Below, one piece after another: positions 14,511-23,841 of a stretch of 28,063 bases of DNA (positions are counted from its first letter, which is position 1; every line of letters begins with the position of its first letter). A program made the position numbers and the translations under genes. A model generated the notes under the pieces. The model saw only the letters and a program-made list of their open reading frames with translations. It was not told the origin of the DNA and did not search any database. The DNA comes from Clostridium sp. CAG:524 (lineage in GTDB: Bacteria; Bacillota_I; Bacilli_A; RF39; UBA660). The stretch is taken from positions 28,539 to 56,601 of the forward strand of contig FR880090.1 of the NCBI GenBank assembly GCA_000434555.1, given 5' to 3'.

Positions 14511-17500
14511 ATGATAATATATTTATTTAATGATGATAGATTAATAACATTTAATTTGCCTGTCAAAAAGATAGGTGATTTTTGGATTACAGATAACAAT
14601 GGAGAAAATATTGTAAATATAAGTTCAACTGATAATGAATGGTTATTAAGTGGAAGTGAAAATACCACTATTACTTATAATGGTGAAGAAGTTTCAAATA
14701 CTATTTTAAATACTAAAGAATATTATGAAATAATTAAAGATGACAAAAAATATATATTATTCGCAACTGGAATGGTAGATTTTTCATTAAATAAATATGA
14801 CGTCAGTAATGGTGAATTTACTTTTAAAAACGATATAATAGTTTCATCAAAATATTTAGATAATATCAATTTTGAACTTAAATATAATGATAATAAATGG
14901 AAACTTAAAAAAGATGATAGTTCTACTATCTATCTTAATGATGATAAAGTTATAGATAATGAAATATCTATTAATTATGGTGATAAAATATCTATTTATG
15001 GACTTAATATCTATTGTATATTTAACTCTTTAATCATAAATGATATATTTTCTAATTTAAGAACTAGTGATAAATTAAAATTAACTATTATAAATTCAAA
15101 TAATGAAATTACTAACGAAGAAATAATTAATAAAAATATGTATAATGAAAGCGATTATTTTTTAAAATCACCTAGAATAAGTAGAGACATAGAAGAATAT
15201 AATATGAAAATAGATTCACCACCTAAAAAACAAAGTGATGAAGAAATACCTTTAATATATACTCTTGGTCCAATGCTTACTATGGGTGCTAGTTCACTTG
15301 TCACAATTACTAATGCATTAATGCAAATATCTTCAGGTGAAAGAACTTTTAAACAAACATGGCCTACATTAATAATATCTATATGCATGCTTGCATCTAT
15401 GTTACTTTGGCCATTTCTAACTAAAAAATATGAAAAGAAAAGAAAAATAAAAAGAGAAGAAGAAAGACAAGATAAATATAAAGCATATTTAGAATCTAAA
15501 CGCAATGAATTATTTAAAGTATATGATACTCAAAAAAGAATACTTGAAGAAAATCTAGTTTCAAATGATGTTTGCTACGACATGATTTTAAATAAGAGAA
15601 GAACATTATGGTCTAGAAAAATGGAACAAAATGATTTTTTAACATGTAGAATAGGTATAGGAAAAGTAGATTTAAAAAGTAAAATATCATATCAAAGTGA
15701 AGATTTTACTATGGATGATGATAATCTAAAGAAAATGTTAGAATCACTCATAAATAATTTTAAATACATAGATGAAGTACCAATTGGATATTCATTTTAT
15801 GATAAAAATAAAACAGCTATTAATGGATTATATCCTAAATATATAGATTTTACTAATAATATATTATTACAACTTATGTCATTTTATAGTTATGATGAAT
15901 TAAAATTCGTTGTTATAACTAATAAAAAGAATCAAAAAAGATGGTCATATTTAAAAGAGTCATTATATTGTTTTTCCAATGATAAATCTATTAGATTTTT
16001 CGCAACTGATAGTGAAGAAGTTATAGATGTTTCTACATATCTAGATCAAATATTTAATAATAGACGAGACTTAGTAAAAAATGTAAATGAGAAAGCTACT
16101 TTTGATACATATTATTTCTTAATAATTGATGATATAGATTTAGCTAGAAAAGTTGGTATTGTTGATGATATATTGAATGAGAAAATTAATTTAGGATTTA
16201 GTTTAGTAGTTTTAGAAGAAAAATTATCAAAATTACCAAGTGAAATAGATAGTTACATAACATTTGGTGATAAAACTTCTATTATATTATCTAATGATAG
16301 TAGTGAACAAATAAGATTTAATGATGAAATTAGTAATAAATTCGATATGGAAAAGTGTACGTATACTTTAACTAATTTACCTATATATTTTAATAATTCA
16401 TTTAAGAATTTACCTGATAGTATATCATTTTTAGAACTTAGAGGAGTAGGACAAGTTGAACAATTGAACGCTCTTAATAAATGGAAAGAAAATGATCCTA
16501 CTAAGTCTTTAAAAGCTGAAATAGGAGTTAATGAAAATGGAGACTTATTTATATTAGATTTACATGAAAAGTTTCATGGTCCTCATGGTCTTATTGCTGG
16601 TTCTACTGGTAGTGGTAAGAGTGAATTTATTATTACATATGTCTTATCTTTAGCAGTTAACTATAGTCCAGAAGAAGTAGCATTTGTACTTATAGATTAT
16701 AAAGGAGGAGGTCTTGCAGGAGCATTTGTTAACAATGAAACAGGACTCAGACTTCCACATGTAGTTGGCACTATAACTAACTTAGATAAAACTGAAATAA
16801 ATAGAGCACTTTCAAGTATAAAAAGTGAACTTAGAAGAAGGCAAGAAAAGTTTAATGAAGTACGTGAAGTTACAAATGAAAGTACAATAGATATTTATAA
16901 ATATCAAAAACTTTATAGAGATGGAGTTATTGATGAACCAATACCACATTTAATTATTGTATGTGATGAGTTTGCTGAACTTAAAGATCAACAACCAGAT
17001 TTTATGGAAGATTTAGTAAGTACTGCTCGTATAGGTAGAAGTTTAGGAGTGCATTTAATACTTGCAACACAAAAACCAAGTGGAGTAGTTGATGCTCAAA
17101 TATGGAGTAACTCAAGATTTAAAGTATGTTTAAAAGTTCAAGATAAGCAAGACAGCATGGAAATGATTAAAAGAGCAGATGCAGCACTTCTTAAAAATGT
17201 TGGTAGATTTTATTTACAGGTAGGTTACAATGAATATTTTGCACTAGGACAATCAGCATATGCAGGAGCACCCTATTTTCCTAATAAAGAATATAAAAAA
17301 CCACTTGATAAAAATTTGTATTTTATAAATAATGTTGGTAGTGTTGTTAAAAGTATTAATAACTCAATTGCTAAAAGAATAATTAAAGCAGAAGGAGAAG
17401 AATTAAGCGCAGTACTAAATTATATTATAAATATAAGTAAAACAATGAATTTAAAAATAAATAATTTATGGATGGATAGAATACCTAATAATATATATAT

Positions 17501-19064
17501 AAATAATCTATATAAAAAATACAATTATTCTAAAGTAAATTACAATATTAATCCTATCATTGGTGAATATGATGACCCATTAAACCAAGTACAAGGATTA
17601 CTTACACTAAATCTTACTACTAATGGAAATACTATGATATATGGTATAGCTGATTCTGGAAAGGATGAATTATTACAAACACTTGTATTTTCATGTTTAA
17701 GTATGTATGATACTAATGAACTTAATATGTATATAGTTGACTTTGGAGCTGAAACATTAATTAATTTTGAAAATGCTCCTCAAGTTGGAAATGTTATATT
17801 AAATGGTGAAGATGAAAAATTAGAGAATCTAATTAAGATGTTAGGAAGTGAATTACTAAAAAGAAAGAAACTATTTACATCATACAATGGTAACTATTTA
17901 GATTATCTTAAATTAAGTGGAAGAGGTCTTTGCAATATAATAGTAGTTATTAATTCAATAGAAGTCATGAGTGAAGTATATCCTGATTTAATAGATAGAT
18001 TAACTCCAATAATAAGAGAAGGATCTAAATATGGAATAACTTTTGTAATGACATCAGTTAGTCAAAGCTCTGCTAAATTTAAAATAGTTCAAAGCTGTAA
18101 ACAATTTATATGCTTACAAATGGCAAATGAAACAGATTATAGAGATATACTTGGTAAAACAGATGGTCTAGTTCCATCTAATAACCTAGGAAGAGGTCTT
18201 ATTAAATTAGGAAAGGTATGTGAATTCCAAACAGCATTTATAGATGAAATAGATAGCATTTATAATAGAATAAATGAACTAATTAATAATTTAAAAAATA
18301 ATGGTATAAGTGATGCAAGACATATTCCTACTATGCCAGACATTATCAAATTAGATTCATTTAATGAAAAATATAAAGGTATTTCAAGCATACCAGTTGG
18401 TATTTATAAAGATAACCTAACTTCATGTTTATATGATTTTGGTAAAAATGTTACTAATATAATATCTTCAGATGAAATAGAAAATATAAGAAGATTTATT
18501 ATGAACTTTTTAAGATTATTAGAAATAAATAATACATTTAATAAAATGATAGTTGATTCAAATAATTATTTTGAAAACTTTAATTATAGTTTACCATTTG
18601 AATCTAATGATATGAATAGTGTTATTGATAAAATATCTTTACTAGATAATAAAATACAAGAAATACTTAAAGAAAACAATATGAATGTAAGAAGTCTTAA
18701 AAAAGTACCTAATACTATGATTATGGTTATTGATTTTGAAAAGTTTATGTCTAAACTTGATGATGAACATAAAGATAAATTTAAGGAAATTTTAAATAAT
18801 AATAAAGATACATTAAAAATTAATTTTGTATTTGTAGACATACCATTTGGATTTAAAAAATATGAATATGAAGAATGGTACAAGAATACAATGAACAATA
18901 ATAATGGAATATGGATAGGTAGTGGAGTAACTAATCAGTTTGCCTTAAAACTTACTATACAACCATCAAGTATAAATAATATTGATAATGAGTATGCTGT
19001 CGTTATTAAAAAAGGTATGCCAAGTATTATCAAGGTTATTAATGAAATAAAAGATGAAGAATAA
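14511..19064 (+). CDS. essC: EssC/YukBA-type FtsK/SpoIIIE secretion ATPase of T7SSb
   Basis: This 1517-residue membrane ATPase is the motor of a type VIIb secretion system. Residues 1-200 form two beta-rich, FHA-like cytoplasmic domains. Two membrane helices lie at about 246-272 and 285-305, followed by a basic coiled stretch. The first FtsK/SpoIIIE domain (D1, about 660-920) has Walker A GSTGSGKS at 697-704 (Lys703), Walker B LIIVCDEFAEL (Asp819, Glu820) and the downstream ATQKPSGVVDAQIWSNSRFK segment. The second (D2, about 1020-1240) has only GIADSGKDE at 1045-1053: Lys1051 is present but Asp replaces the usual Ser/Thr, and no clear Walker B is seen. The third (D3, about 1290-1517) lacks a P-loop. 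Length matches EssC. A TAGGAG Shine-Dalgarno supports the start. EssA, EssB and EsaA genes are not adjacent. Confidence 0.92.
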   Translation: MIIYLFNDDRLITFNLPVKKIGDFWITDNNGENIVNISSTDNEWLLSGSENTTITYNGEEVSNTILNTKEYYEIIKDDKKYILFATGMVDFSLNKYDVSNGEFTFKNDIIVSSKYLDNINFELKYNDNKWKLKKDDSSTIYLNDDKVIDNEISINYGDKISIYGLNIYCIFNSLIINDIFSNLRTSDKLKLTIINSNNEITNEEIINKNMYNESDYFLKSPRISRDIEEYNMKIDSPPKKQSDEEIPLIYTLGPMLTMGASSLVTITNALMQISSGERTFKQTWPTLIISICMLASMLLWPFLTKKYEKKRKIKREEERQDKYKAYLESKRNELFKVYDTQKRILEENLVSNDVCYDMILNKRRTLWSRKMEQNDFLTCRIGIGKVDLKSKISYQSEDFTMDDDNLKKMLESLINNFKYIDEVPIGYSFYDKNKTAINGLYPKYIDFTNNILLQLMSFYSYDELKFVVITNKKNQKRWSYLKESLYCFSNDKSIRFFATDSEEVIDVSTYLDQIFNNRRDLVKNVNEKATFDTYYFLIIDDIDLARKVGIVDDILNEKINLGFSLVVLEEKLSKLPSEIDSYITFGDKTSIILSNDSSEQIRFNDEISNKFDMEKCTYTLTNLPIYFNNSFKNLPDSISFLELRGVGQVEQLNALNKWKENDPTKSLKAEIGVNENGDLFILDLHEKFHGPHGLIAGSTGSGKSEFIITYVLSLAVNYSPEEVAFVLIDYKGGGLAGAFVNNETGLRLPHVVGTITNLDKTEINRALSSIKSELRRRQEKFNEVREVTNESTIDIYKYQKLYRDGVIDEPIPHLIIVCDEFAELKDQQPDFMEDLVSTARIGRSLGVHLILATQKPSGVVDAQIWSNSRFKVCLKVQDKQDSMEMIKRADAALLKNVGRFYLQVGYNEYFALGQSAYAGAPYFPNKEYKKPLDKNLYFINNVGSVVKSINNSIAKRIIKAEGEELSAVLNYIINISKTMNLKINNLWMDRIPNNIYINNLYKKYNYSKVNYNINPIIGEYDDPLNQVQGLLTLNLTTNGNTMIYGIADSGKDELLQTLVFSCLSMYDTNELNMYIVDFGAETLINFENAPQVGNVILNGEDEKLENLIKMLGSELLKRKKLFTSYNGNYLDYLKLSGRGLCNIIVVINSIEVMSEVYPDLIDRLTPIIREGSKYGITFVMTSVSQSSAKFKIVQSCKQFICLQMANETDYRDILGKTDGLVPSNNLGRGLIKLGKVCEFQTAFIDEIDSIYNRINELINNLKNNGISDARHIPTMPDIIKLDSFNEKYKGISSIPVGIYKDNLTSCLYDFGKNVTNIISSDEIENIRRFIMNFLRLLEINNTFNKMIVDSNNYFENFNYSLPFESNDMNSVIDKISLLDNKIQEILKENNMNVRSLKKVPNTMIMVIDFEKFMSKLDDEHKDKFKEILNNNKDTLKINFVFVDIPFGFKKYEYEEWYKNTMNNNNGIWIGSGVTNQFALKLTIQPSSINNIDNEYAVVIKKGMPSIIKVINEIKDEE

Positions 19065-19078
19065 GAAAGGAAGAAGTT

Positions 19079-22000
19079 ATGGCACTTAGTAATGTAACTA
19101 CTGCAGTTTCTGATGGCGGAACAAGTGGTGGAAAATTAGATATGGATATTAATGCTGAAAGTTTTTATACAGCATATAAAACTATAGAAAATGTATATGA
19201 ACCATTTGATAGTTTATCAAGTGCTGTTTCTTCCATATCTGCAGCTGTTTCAGCTTTAGGAGTAAATTTTTCATCAATTTCAACAAAAATAAAAACAGAT
19301 TCAAAAGAATTGAGTGATATGTGTGTTCGCATGAAAGCATTTAAAACAACACTTGAAAAAGTAGATTCATCAAACGCTTTATTATTTGCAGAGATGGATT
19401 TAACGATGTTTGAAAATTTTGGAGAAGACATGTCAGAAACAGATCAAGCATTATATATTGAAAAATGTACTATGATATACAACCTTGCTGTAAAAAAAGA
19501 TCCTGAAGATTTGACAGAGCTTGAAAAGAATATTATTGAAAATTTAGACCCATATATGAAACTAAATAAATATATTGATGCTGAAAATAAATATAATGAA
19601 GTGAATGCAAAGTATGAAGACTTAAATTCACAAATATATAATCTTTCAAGAACAAATGGTGCACTAGCAGATGAAGACGCAAAGAAACTTGCATCACTTG
19701 TTAAAGAAAGAGATGCACTTAAATCAGGGTGGCTTGAATTAAAAACAAATAAAGAATCACTTAGAAGTGAATTAATTGACATGGGTGTTTTAGAAATGAC
19801 AGCAGGTGAATCTTTAGAAGCAGCAGGTAAACAACTTTGGGGTAATTTCACTGATATGTTTAAAACGGGAGGAGATTTAGGTGCCTTTTTAGTTGAAGCA
19901 GACGAGTTTATGAGTGAACTTGAAGCCACAGGAGCAGTAGTAGCTACCAATGTTATAGCTGGTGTTGGTAAAGTTTCTGAATATATTATTGATGGTGTTA
20001 TAATGGTAGGAACAGGTGTTGCATCTGCGGGTACAGGATTGTATGATGGAATTAATGCAGCTTATTCTGGAATAACAGGAAGCAAATACACTTCAGCAAC
20101 TAAGTCTATGTGGAATAAAACGATGGATCTTATATCAAATGATACTACAGGAGATATTTATAATTCATTTTATCAAACTGGATTAGGTGAAATGATTAAT
20201 AATACATCAGCTTTGAAATATGATAGTGCTGGTGCTACTGCAGTTAAAGATGTTAGTATTAAAGCAACTGAGGTTATTGCCGCAACAGCAGTAACAGTAG
20301 CAACCGGTGGTGCAGCAGCTCCATTTGTAGCAGCAGGAATTGGATTCTTGGAAGGAACAGGAAAAACAGCAGAAGAAAGATTTAGTGCTGGTAATAGAGA
20401 AGTAAAAGATATAGGACTAGCCTTTTTAGGTGGAGTAGGAAAAGCATCAGAATGGTATGGATATGGACAAGTAGGAAGTAACATTTATAATGGTGCTAAA
20501 AATTTCTTGACAAAAAATGTTAGCCAAAAAATAACTGAAGAAACGCTTAAAGAAAGTTTTAAGACAGCAGGCAAAAGCAACTTAAAAGTACTTGGTGAAG
20601 CGGTAAAGAAAACATTTACAACAGCTGATGTATATTTGGACAGTGCTGCAGCTGTAGCTAATGCAGTAACAACTAAAATTACCACTGGAGAGTGGAACGT
20701 AGGTGAAGGATTATTTGATTTGGGATTTGCAGTAGCTGGAAATATGGTAGGAGACATTTTAAGCGGGTTTGCTGATAGAAGAAGTGCTCGTAAGACACTA
20801 ACAAATATTTTTGAAAATGTAAATACAAATGCTGATTCAAAAGCTATAACAGAAACTATTAATGAAATTTCAGATGGAATAAACACAACTGGTAAAATTG
20901 ATATACAAGCATCAAAAGGTAATTTAGGAACAATATCTATTGGAAATGAAAATTATGATATAGAAGAATTAGTAAAATTAGATAATGCCAAAGTAAAAGA
21001 AATTATACCAAAGCCTTTAACATATCAAAGCAAAATCGAAGCATTAACAATATTAGGTGCACTTCCTAGTGATAAAATGAATAGCGTTTTAAAAGATATG
21101 GATTATTCTACTATGAAGCGATTATTTGATAATCCATATCTTACTTCATCGGTAATTGAAAAACTTGATATTACAGACGCAGCTCTTGTAAAAAGTGTAG
21201 TTGGTCATAATAATATTTATAAAGATATTTTTTCTGATGAGCAAATATATAAAATGTTTACGTCATTGGATCCAGAGATATCTGATGTTGGCCGAATATT
21301 TTTAGCACTTACAGATGAACCTAGGTTTGTAAGTTTATTTAATGATTATAATTTTTCACGATATGGAGCAAAATTATTTTCCGACGAAGTTATTTGTGAA
21401 TCTTTATTAAGTTACATGGGACCTGACTATATAAAAAATACATTTGGAACTGATGGGCTATATAATTTATTAGATAATATATCAACTAACAACTCTAGAA
21501 CTTTTTTAATGAATTATTTAACTGACACTGACTTAACCAATTACTTTAATCATTTAAAAGATATCGGTGATATAAAAACTATTATTGATATATCAGGTAA
21601 TGATCAAATGCTTAAAGATTTTAAATATAAATATTTACAAGCAGTGTTCAATATGGATGATTGCGATGGAATAGTAAAACAAATTGATTTTCAAAAATTC
21701 TTAAGCGACCCAAAAACAAGTGAATTATTTAAAAATTTATCACTTTGTGATACTGATAAGTTAAATGAATTACTTATACCTGATGGAGCAAAAGTATTCG
21801 AACGCACTGATGGAAGCAAGTATTTTATTAAACATGATTCTAACTTTGATAAAGTTGTTAATGGAAGAACATTATACGCATATTGGTTTTCTGATAGTTT
21901 AGTTGAAGATAAACTAGTTTATAGTCAGTTTATGCCACTATTTATGAAACAGGACTTAGATCCAGCACTTCTTCAATTTTTAAACGAAGAGTATTTTAAC

Positions 22001-23056
22001 TCTAATAGAATTGCATCTTTGGTAAACTTTAATAGCAATGGTAGTTTTTTAGGATTTATAACTCAAGATGCAGATGGTAAACTTAAATATATATATACTA
22101 ACGAGGTTATGTTAAATTTGAATAAAAATAGAGATAATTTTTTAAGTTTTTTTGGAAATGGTAAATTTGAATATGGCAATTATGGTGTTAATCAGGCAGC
22201 TTTAAAAAGAATTGATGGAAGCCAAAAATTATCAGACATTGCAAAAAGGATGGGACAAAGATATAAGGCTGATCCAAATATGTTAAAATATTTCTTAGGA
22301 AAAGCAAATACAGTGGATGGAATATGCTCATATGCAGATTTATGTGATAAAATATTTATACATTATTTAGGAAGAGAAGCAGATTTTTTACATGATTTTG
22401 GATATTCTATGTATAATACTAATTGGTTAGGCAAGAAAAAATTAAATACTGAAGAACTTCTAGCAGACTTATATATATTTAATAATTCATCAATTAATGG
22501 AGGAAATTTATTTGACTATGACCCAAATACTAAAAGTTTTTCAGTATTAGCTAGCGCAAAAACAGGTATTTCAAAATCGTTTGGAGCTGGCGATATTAAT
22601 TCAGATGTATTAGAAAACAACTTTTTTAGATATCATGGAATTCCATTAGAAATTAGTTCTTCAACACTTAGGTATCAAAAACTAAGCAACGATATAATAG
22701 AAAAAGTAAATGCTGAGATATCTCGTGGAAATATTCCTTCTATAATTACTTATTATAATTCCATAAATTATCCATTAACTTTTGAAGAAATTGATATTAA
22801 TAGTATAGTAAATAATAATGGAAAATTTAGCAATTGGATACCAAATGGTAACTATCAATCTACTAAAAGTTGGTCAAGTTTCGATGCTTATGGTAAAATA
22901 ATAGATAGTTCAAGCCACATTACACCAGTAATTGGCATAGATAAAGATTACATGTATATTGCGAGTTGGGGAAGACCATATAGAATAAAAATTAGTGATA
23001 TTAATAATACAAATAGTTTTATAACTATTCAAACAATAAAAGATTTAACAAAATAG
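19079..23056 (+). CDS. Giant putative T7SS effector with C-terminal papain/C39-like peptidase domain
   Basis: This 1325-residue protein shares its first ~560 residues with the 612-residue protein at 12338: same MAL-NVTTA-SDGG start, helical targeting-like region, GKQLW-FTD-FKTGGDLG block and Gly/Ala-rich hydrophobic segments (about 395-425). Residues about 620-900 are helical and repetitive in texture, possibly a solenoid. The C-terminal ~250 residues resemble the C39/papain peptidase fold. There is a candidate nucleophile in GICSYADLCDKIFIHYLG (Cys1083), a strand VNAEISRGNIPSIITYY typical of the 'l..G.Pvi' step, then SSHITPVIGIDKDYMYIASWG with candidate base His1280. No signal peptide is seen. 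It begins 14 nt after essC with an AAGGAAG Shine-Dalgarno and is followed at once by an unknown 229-residue gene. Toxin activity is inferred; the catalytic pair is not proven. Confidence 0.68.
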   Translation: MALSNVTTAVSDGGTSGGKLDMDINAESFYTAYKTIENVYEPFDSLSSAVSSISAAVSALGVNFSSISTKIKTDSKELSDMCVRMKAFKTTLEKVDSSNALLFAEMDLTMFENFGEDMSETDQALYIEKCTMIYNLAVKKDPEDLTELEKNIIENLDPYMKLNKYIDAENKYNEVNAKYEDLNSQIYNLSRTNGALADEDAKKLASLVKERDALKSGWLELKTNKESLRSELIDMGVLEMTAGESLEAAGKQLWGNFTDMFKTGGDLGAFLVEADEFMSELEATGAVVATNVIAGVGKVSEYIIDGVIMVGTGVASAGTGLYDGINAAYSGITGSKYTSATKSMWNKTMDLISNDTTGDIYNSFYQTGLGEMINNTSALKYDSAGATAVKDVSIKATEVIAATAVTVATGGAAAPFVAAGIGFLEGTGKTAEERFSAGNREVKDIGLAFLGGVGKASEWYGYGQVGSNIYNGAKNFLTKNVSQKITEETLKESFKTAGKSNLKVLGEAVKKTFTTADVYLDSAAAVANAVTTKITTGEWNVGEGLFDLGFAVAGNMVGDILSGFADRRSARKTLTNIFENVNTNADSKAITETINEISDGINTTGKIDIQASKGNLGTISIGNENYDIEELVKLDNAKVKEIIPKPLTYQSKIEALTILGALPSDKMNSVLKDMDYSTMKRLFDNPYLTSSVIEKLDITDAALVKSVVGHNNIYKDIFSDEQIYKMFTSLDPEISDVGRIFLALTDEPRFVSLFNDYNFSRYGAKLFSDEVICESLLSYMGPDYIKNTFGTDGLYNLLDNISTNNSRTFLMNYLTDTDLTNYFNHLKDIGDIKTIIDISGNDQMLKDFKYKYLQAVFNMDDCDGIVKQIDFQKFLSDPKTSELFKNLSLCDTDKLNELLIPDGAKVFERTDGSKYFIKHDSNFDKVVNGRTLYAYWFSDSLVEDKLVYSQFMPLFMKQDLDPALLQFLNEEYFNSNRIASLVNFNSNGSFLGFITQDADGKLKYIYTNEVMLNLNKNRDNFLSFFGNGKFEYGNYGVNQAALKRIDGSQKLSDIAKRMGQRYKADPNMLKYFLGKANTVDGICSYADLCDKIFIHYLGREADFLHDFGYSMYNTNWLGKKKLNTEELLADLYIFNNSSINGGNLFDYDPNTKSFSVLASAKTGISKSFGAGDINSDVLENNFFRYHGIPLEISSSTLRYQKLSNDIIEKVNAEISRGNIPSIITYYNSINYPLTFEEIDINSIVNNNGKFSNWIPNGNYQSTKSWSSFDAYGKIIDSSSHITPVIGIDKDYMYIASWGRPYRIKISDINNTNSFITIQTIKDLTK

Positions 23057-23066
23057 GAGGATTAAA

Positions 23067-23756
23067 ATGAGAACAATTGAAAGAAAAGATTTAGAAGGTA
23101 GATGGCCTAATAATTGTGATCCAAAAGTATTTGAAATGAACGATGAAGTTGCTAGTTATTATACTGGTCAATATGCTTTATATGAACATTTCTTATATCT
23201 ATATTTATTAAAAAAGACAAGTTTGGGTAAATTTGATGAAGAAATATCAAGAAGTGAACTTGGTATAGATATGATAAATAGAAATGATAAAGATTTCTAT
23301 CAAATAGGAAGTCCTCTTAAATATATCTATATTAGAAATAATATATATATTGAAAGACTTAATGAGCTTGATTTAAAACATCTTGAAAATAAAATGTTAA
23401 ATGGAGATTTTGAATTAGATAGTGAAACCGAATCATTAATAGAAAGAACATATAAAATAGTTACATCTGAAAGAAGCGAAAATGAACCACCTCATACAGT
23501 TAATTATGGCCCTGTAGCAGAAAGATTTTTTGCTTCAAGTGATAATCTTATTATTGGAATAAGATATGACGATGAAATTAGAAATTATCAAGATACAAAA
23601 GAATATGAAAGACAAAATAACATATTTGATTTTATTAGTGAAGTATCTATTAAACTTGAAGATAATATCTCTAAAGAATTAAATAGAGGAGTAAGATCAA
23701 TCGTTTATAATGATACATCAGTTATTAAAAGACAAAATAATGAAAAAGAACTATAA
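23067..23756 (+). CDS. Hypothetical protein, candidate effector partner or immunity protein
   Basis: I do not recognise this 229-residue soluble protein. No signal peptide or membrane helix is seen. The N-terminal half is helical with aromatic residues (YYTGQYALYEHFLYLYLLKK, about 30-49) and the phrase GSPLKYIYIRNNIYIERL (about 85-102). The second half is charged, with ERFFASSDNLIIGIRYDDEIR at about 151-171 and an acidic/basic C-terminus. A strong AGGAGG Shine-Dalgarno lies just upstream, and the gene starts 10 nt after the giant effector's stop, so the two are co-expressed. That position is where Firmicutes T7SS loci usually place an immunity protein, but it is also the last gene before the terminator, so a chaperone or apparatus role is possible. 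Absence of membrane helices argues for cytosolic action. Confidence 0.6.
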   Translation: MRTIERKDLEGRWPNNCDPKVFEMNDEVASYYTGQYALYEHFLYLYLLKKTSLGKFDEEISRSELGIDMINRNDKDFYQIGSPLKYIYIRNNIYIERLNELDLKHLENKMLNGDFELDSETESLIERTYKIVTSERSENEPPHTVNYGPVAERFFASSDNLIIGIRYDDEIRNYQDTKEYERQNNIFDFISEVSIKLEDNISKELNRGVRSIVYNDTSVIKRQNNEKEL

Positions 23757-23783
23757 GTGCTAGTTAATGACTAGCATTTTTTC
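23757..23783 (+). terminator. Terminator ending the T7SS locus
   Basis: TGCTAGT (23758-23764), loop TAATG, ACTAGCA (23770-23776), one further G-U pair at the base, then TTTTTTC. It starts one base after the TAA stop of the preceding gene. Confidence 0.87.
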
Positions 23784-23791
23784 TTAATTTG

Positions 23792-23800
23792 TGGTATATT
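23792..23800 (+). promoter_or_regulatory. Possible extended -10 of the RNase J-family gene
   Basis: TGGTATATT resembles an extended -10 (TGnTATAAT with one mismatch). No good -35 is visible, because that region falls in the preceding terminator. A start near 23807 would give a leader of about 35 nt containing the AAGGGA Shine-Dalgarno. Confidence 0.4.
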
Positions 23801-23841
23801 CTTTATAGCATTTAAACTTTTATTTGAAGGGACGTGATATT

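Noticed and set aside
19444..19950. 168-residue open frame on the minus strand inside the giant effector gene (and similar ones at 20485-20886, 3759-4160 and 12457-12831)
   Set aside because: These are antisense shadows of well-supported genes, with Ser/Phe/Leu-rich low-complexity products and no Shine-Dalgarno or neighbours in phase.
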